Below, one piece after another: positions 62,313-64,000 of a DNA stretch of 64,000 bases (position 1 is its first letter; each line of letters opens with the position of its first letter). The notes beneath the pieces are model-generated. The model made no database searches. It was not told where the DNA came from and saw only the letters and a list, made by a program, of their open reading frames with translations. The DNA is from Dioctria linearis (taxonomy: Eukaryota > Arthropoda > Insecta > Diptera > Asilidae). The stretch is taken from NCBI GenBank assembly GCA_963930735.1, contig OZ005740.1, positions 348,524,262 through 348,588,261 of the forward strand, given 5' to 3'. The translations under genes and the position numbers were made by a program.

Positions 62313-64000
62313 CTGTTTGAACAAATACTTTTAAATTTTCAGTTCAATAAATTATTCATTTTGTTTTTTTTTTTATTTAATTAAGAGAGAGAGAGAGAAA
62401 AAAAGTACAAAAACTTAATATTTATATTATTAATTTTTCGGTAAAGCGTAAGTATTGTATATACATTATTTATGTATATAAAAGAACACAAAATGTCTTT
62501 ATTTTTTTTTTTTTTTAGCACGTTAAATAAAAATATTAAATAAATTAATATTTATTAATGCAATGAAGTTATAAAAATAATAATGTTTACCGTATTTAAA
62601 AGTAGAATTCACCTCTGCAGGCATAATTGAGAAACTGATGATTCTCTCTTGAAAATCCAAAATTTATCTATTTCAAAATCAACTTAAATCCAAATAGTGA
62701 CGTACGCGAACTACTTAATGTATGTAGATAGTTCAATAGAATTTTATTTTCTTCATATAATAGATGCAGTGAATTAATGTCAAATTGACATACGAAAGAG
62801 AAATAATGTCGATAAAAATTATTGTATCTTTGATTTGGAAATAATATCAACATAGGAGTGGAATTTTATTTTAGGTTTCTCGGCTGTAATATACTAGATT
62901 TAAGAATTTTGTAATACAAATTCAAATACTCTCAATTTATTTTGATTGCACAATGAAAGAAAACCATAAATACAATATTCCAACAAGTTTTTACATTTCA
63001 TTTTACATCCAAAGTTTTTGGAAAATGCAAACGGTCAATGAATTGAACTAAAATTCACTAACCTTAAATCAATGTGAAATTTTAGTGAATTGAGACTGAT
63101 TTCCTTGACATCAATTCACTGCACTTTAATAATATTTCTCATTAACAGAAATATTAAGAAAAATTTTAGGGTAAATGTATTCTTTTAAAAAAGATGTGCA
63201 ATATAATAATTTTGGTTGACTTAATTCATTGCGAAGATTAAATTGTAAAAATTTTTCGGTAATTGTTTTTTTTTTAGATGTGAATTTTCATTTCCTACAC
63301 TTATGTTTTATTTTTGCTAAAAAAAGTTCACTAATGAAAAAATGGCAACTTGTTTGTAAGAAGTTTACTTCGAATTTCATTTTCGTTTTCAATGCGTCCT
63401 CAACGTTTGTTCAGAGTGCCTGCCTAAGTCAAAATTAGTCAAATAATAAAATTACAAACTGCGTAAATTTCCAAAAACATTGGTTTTTTTTTAATAATTT
63501 CCGAAACTCCACCTTTATCCGTAGCATAAATACACACACACAAAAACCGAGCATGGTGCAGTGAATTAAGGTAAAAGGAAATACTATCAGTTGCTGTTAT
63601 TTGCCTTTTTCGAAACTAGTTACAGACCTTTGGATTTGATTTATTTACACTTCGGTGTAATTGTATTACGAGCTAGATGAGAAGTTTTGAATTGTGGATA
63701 TTGTCCTTCTATTCTACAACAACAAAAAGATACCTCCTTCTTGGGATTCTTATTTTATTTTACTAAAATTATATCTAACTTTATTTTCCATCTTTCGTAA
63801 ACTTTTTTTTTTAATTTCTAAAGGAAATATTAAGTGACACTAGCTCCTTTCGAAAAGTAAGCAATAAACTTTGACTGTAATAATGATAAAATCATCTGGC
63901 AATATTTCCCTTTACATCATTTCACTGCATCTAGAAAAACTATTATCATAGTAGTAATTCGGTATATAACACCAATATCATAGCAGTAAATGATAAAATT
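62313..64000. other. intronic AT-rich DNA upstream of the first variable exon
   Basis: I see no zinc-finger or BTB coding segment here. There is a short GA microsatellite (about 62382-62400) and several T-runs. By position this should be intron between the constant region (outside the window) and the first variable exon on the minus strand. Confidence 0.5.

Noticed and set aside
62540..62625. Possible minus-strand coding exon (MPAEVNSTFKYG) with a donor-like GGTAAAC
   Set aside because: No acceptor or BTB similarity, and it does not resemble the start of a Lola constant region.
1..64000. CRISPR arrays, operons, tRNA or rRNA genes
   Set aside because: This is eukaryotic DNA with introns and insect repeats. 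No spaced direct-repeat array or tRNA-like cloverleaf was noticed.

Overview
This is an AT-rich insect genomic window, probably from a fly (Diptera) or another holometabolous insect; the species cannot be fixed from the sequence. The only clearly functional genic content is on the minus strand. It is a tandem series of alternative 3'-terminal exons of a longitudinals lacking (lola)-type BTB zinc-finger gene. Eight exons are well supported. In transcription order they are 62312-61588, 41831-41557, 35791-35280, 30269-29974, 24473-24205, 18031-17676, 17041-16503 and 10193-9928. Each starts at an AG splice acceptor, enters the reading frame after the same two leftover bases, and ends in its own stop codon. 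Seven encode the lola-style finger pair, an atypical C2HC finger followed by a C2H2 finger. One encodes a single C2H2 finger behind a long serine-rich linker. A possible ninth, finger-less tail (a 33-nt exon plus a short terminal exon, 55833-55712) uses the same phase.

No constant 5' exon with a BTB domain is visible, so the common part of the gene should lie beyond base 64000 (upstream on the minus strand). By the known behaviour of lola, one shared N-terminal dimerisation region would be spliced, in cis or trans, to one of these tails. This gives a family of nuclear transcription factors that differ only in DNA-binding specificity.

The spaces between exons (about 5-6 kb each, with one of about 20 kb) are AT-rich and hold decayed transposable elements. 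1-9900 holds a widespread insect repeat (252-663), an interrupted repeat (1675-2260) and parts of a composite repeat (5836-6545 and 8352-8532). 13520-13959 is a near-identical inverted repeat. 19740-20940 is a non-LTR retrotransposon remnant with an RNase H domain, and 38360-38645 may be another. 39420-40010 is a broken Tc1/mariner transposase. The 42-55 kb stretch is a cluster of elements: a 299-bp hAT-like MITE with a perfect 8-bp target duplication, terminal-inverted-repeat elements near 44-45, 46, 50-52 and 54 kb, a jockey-like LINE tail at 47.1-47.5 kb, a 734-bp foldback element at 48667-49400, a second composite-repeat copy at 49.5-50.3 kb, and pieces of a PIF/Harbinger transposase. The 55.9-61.5 kb stretch is extremely AT-rich and nearly featureless.
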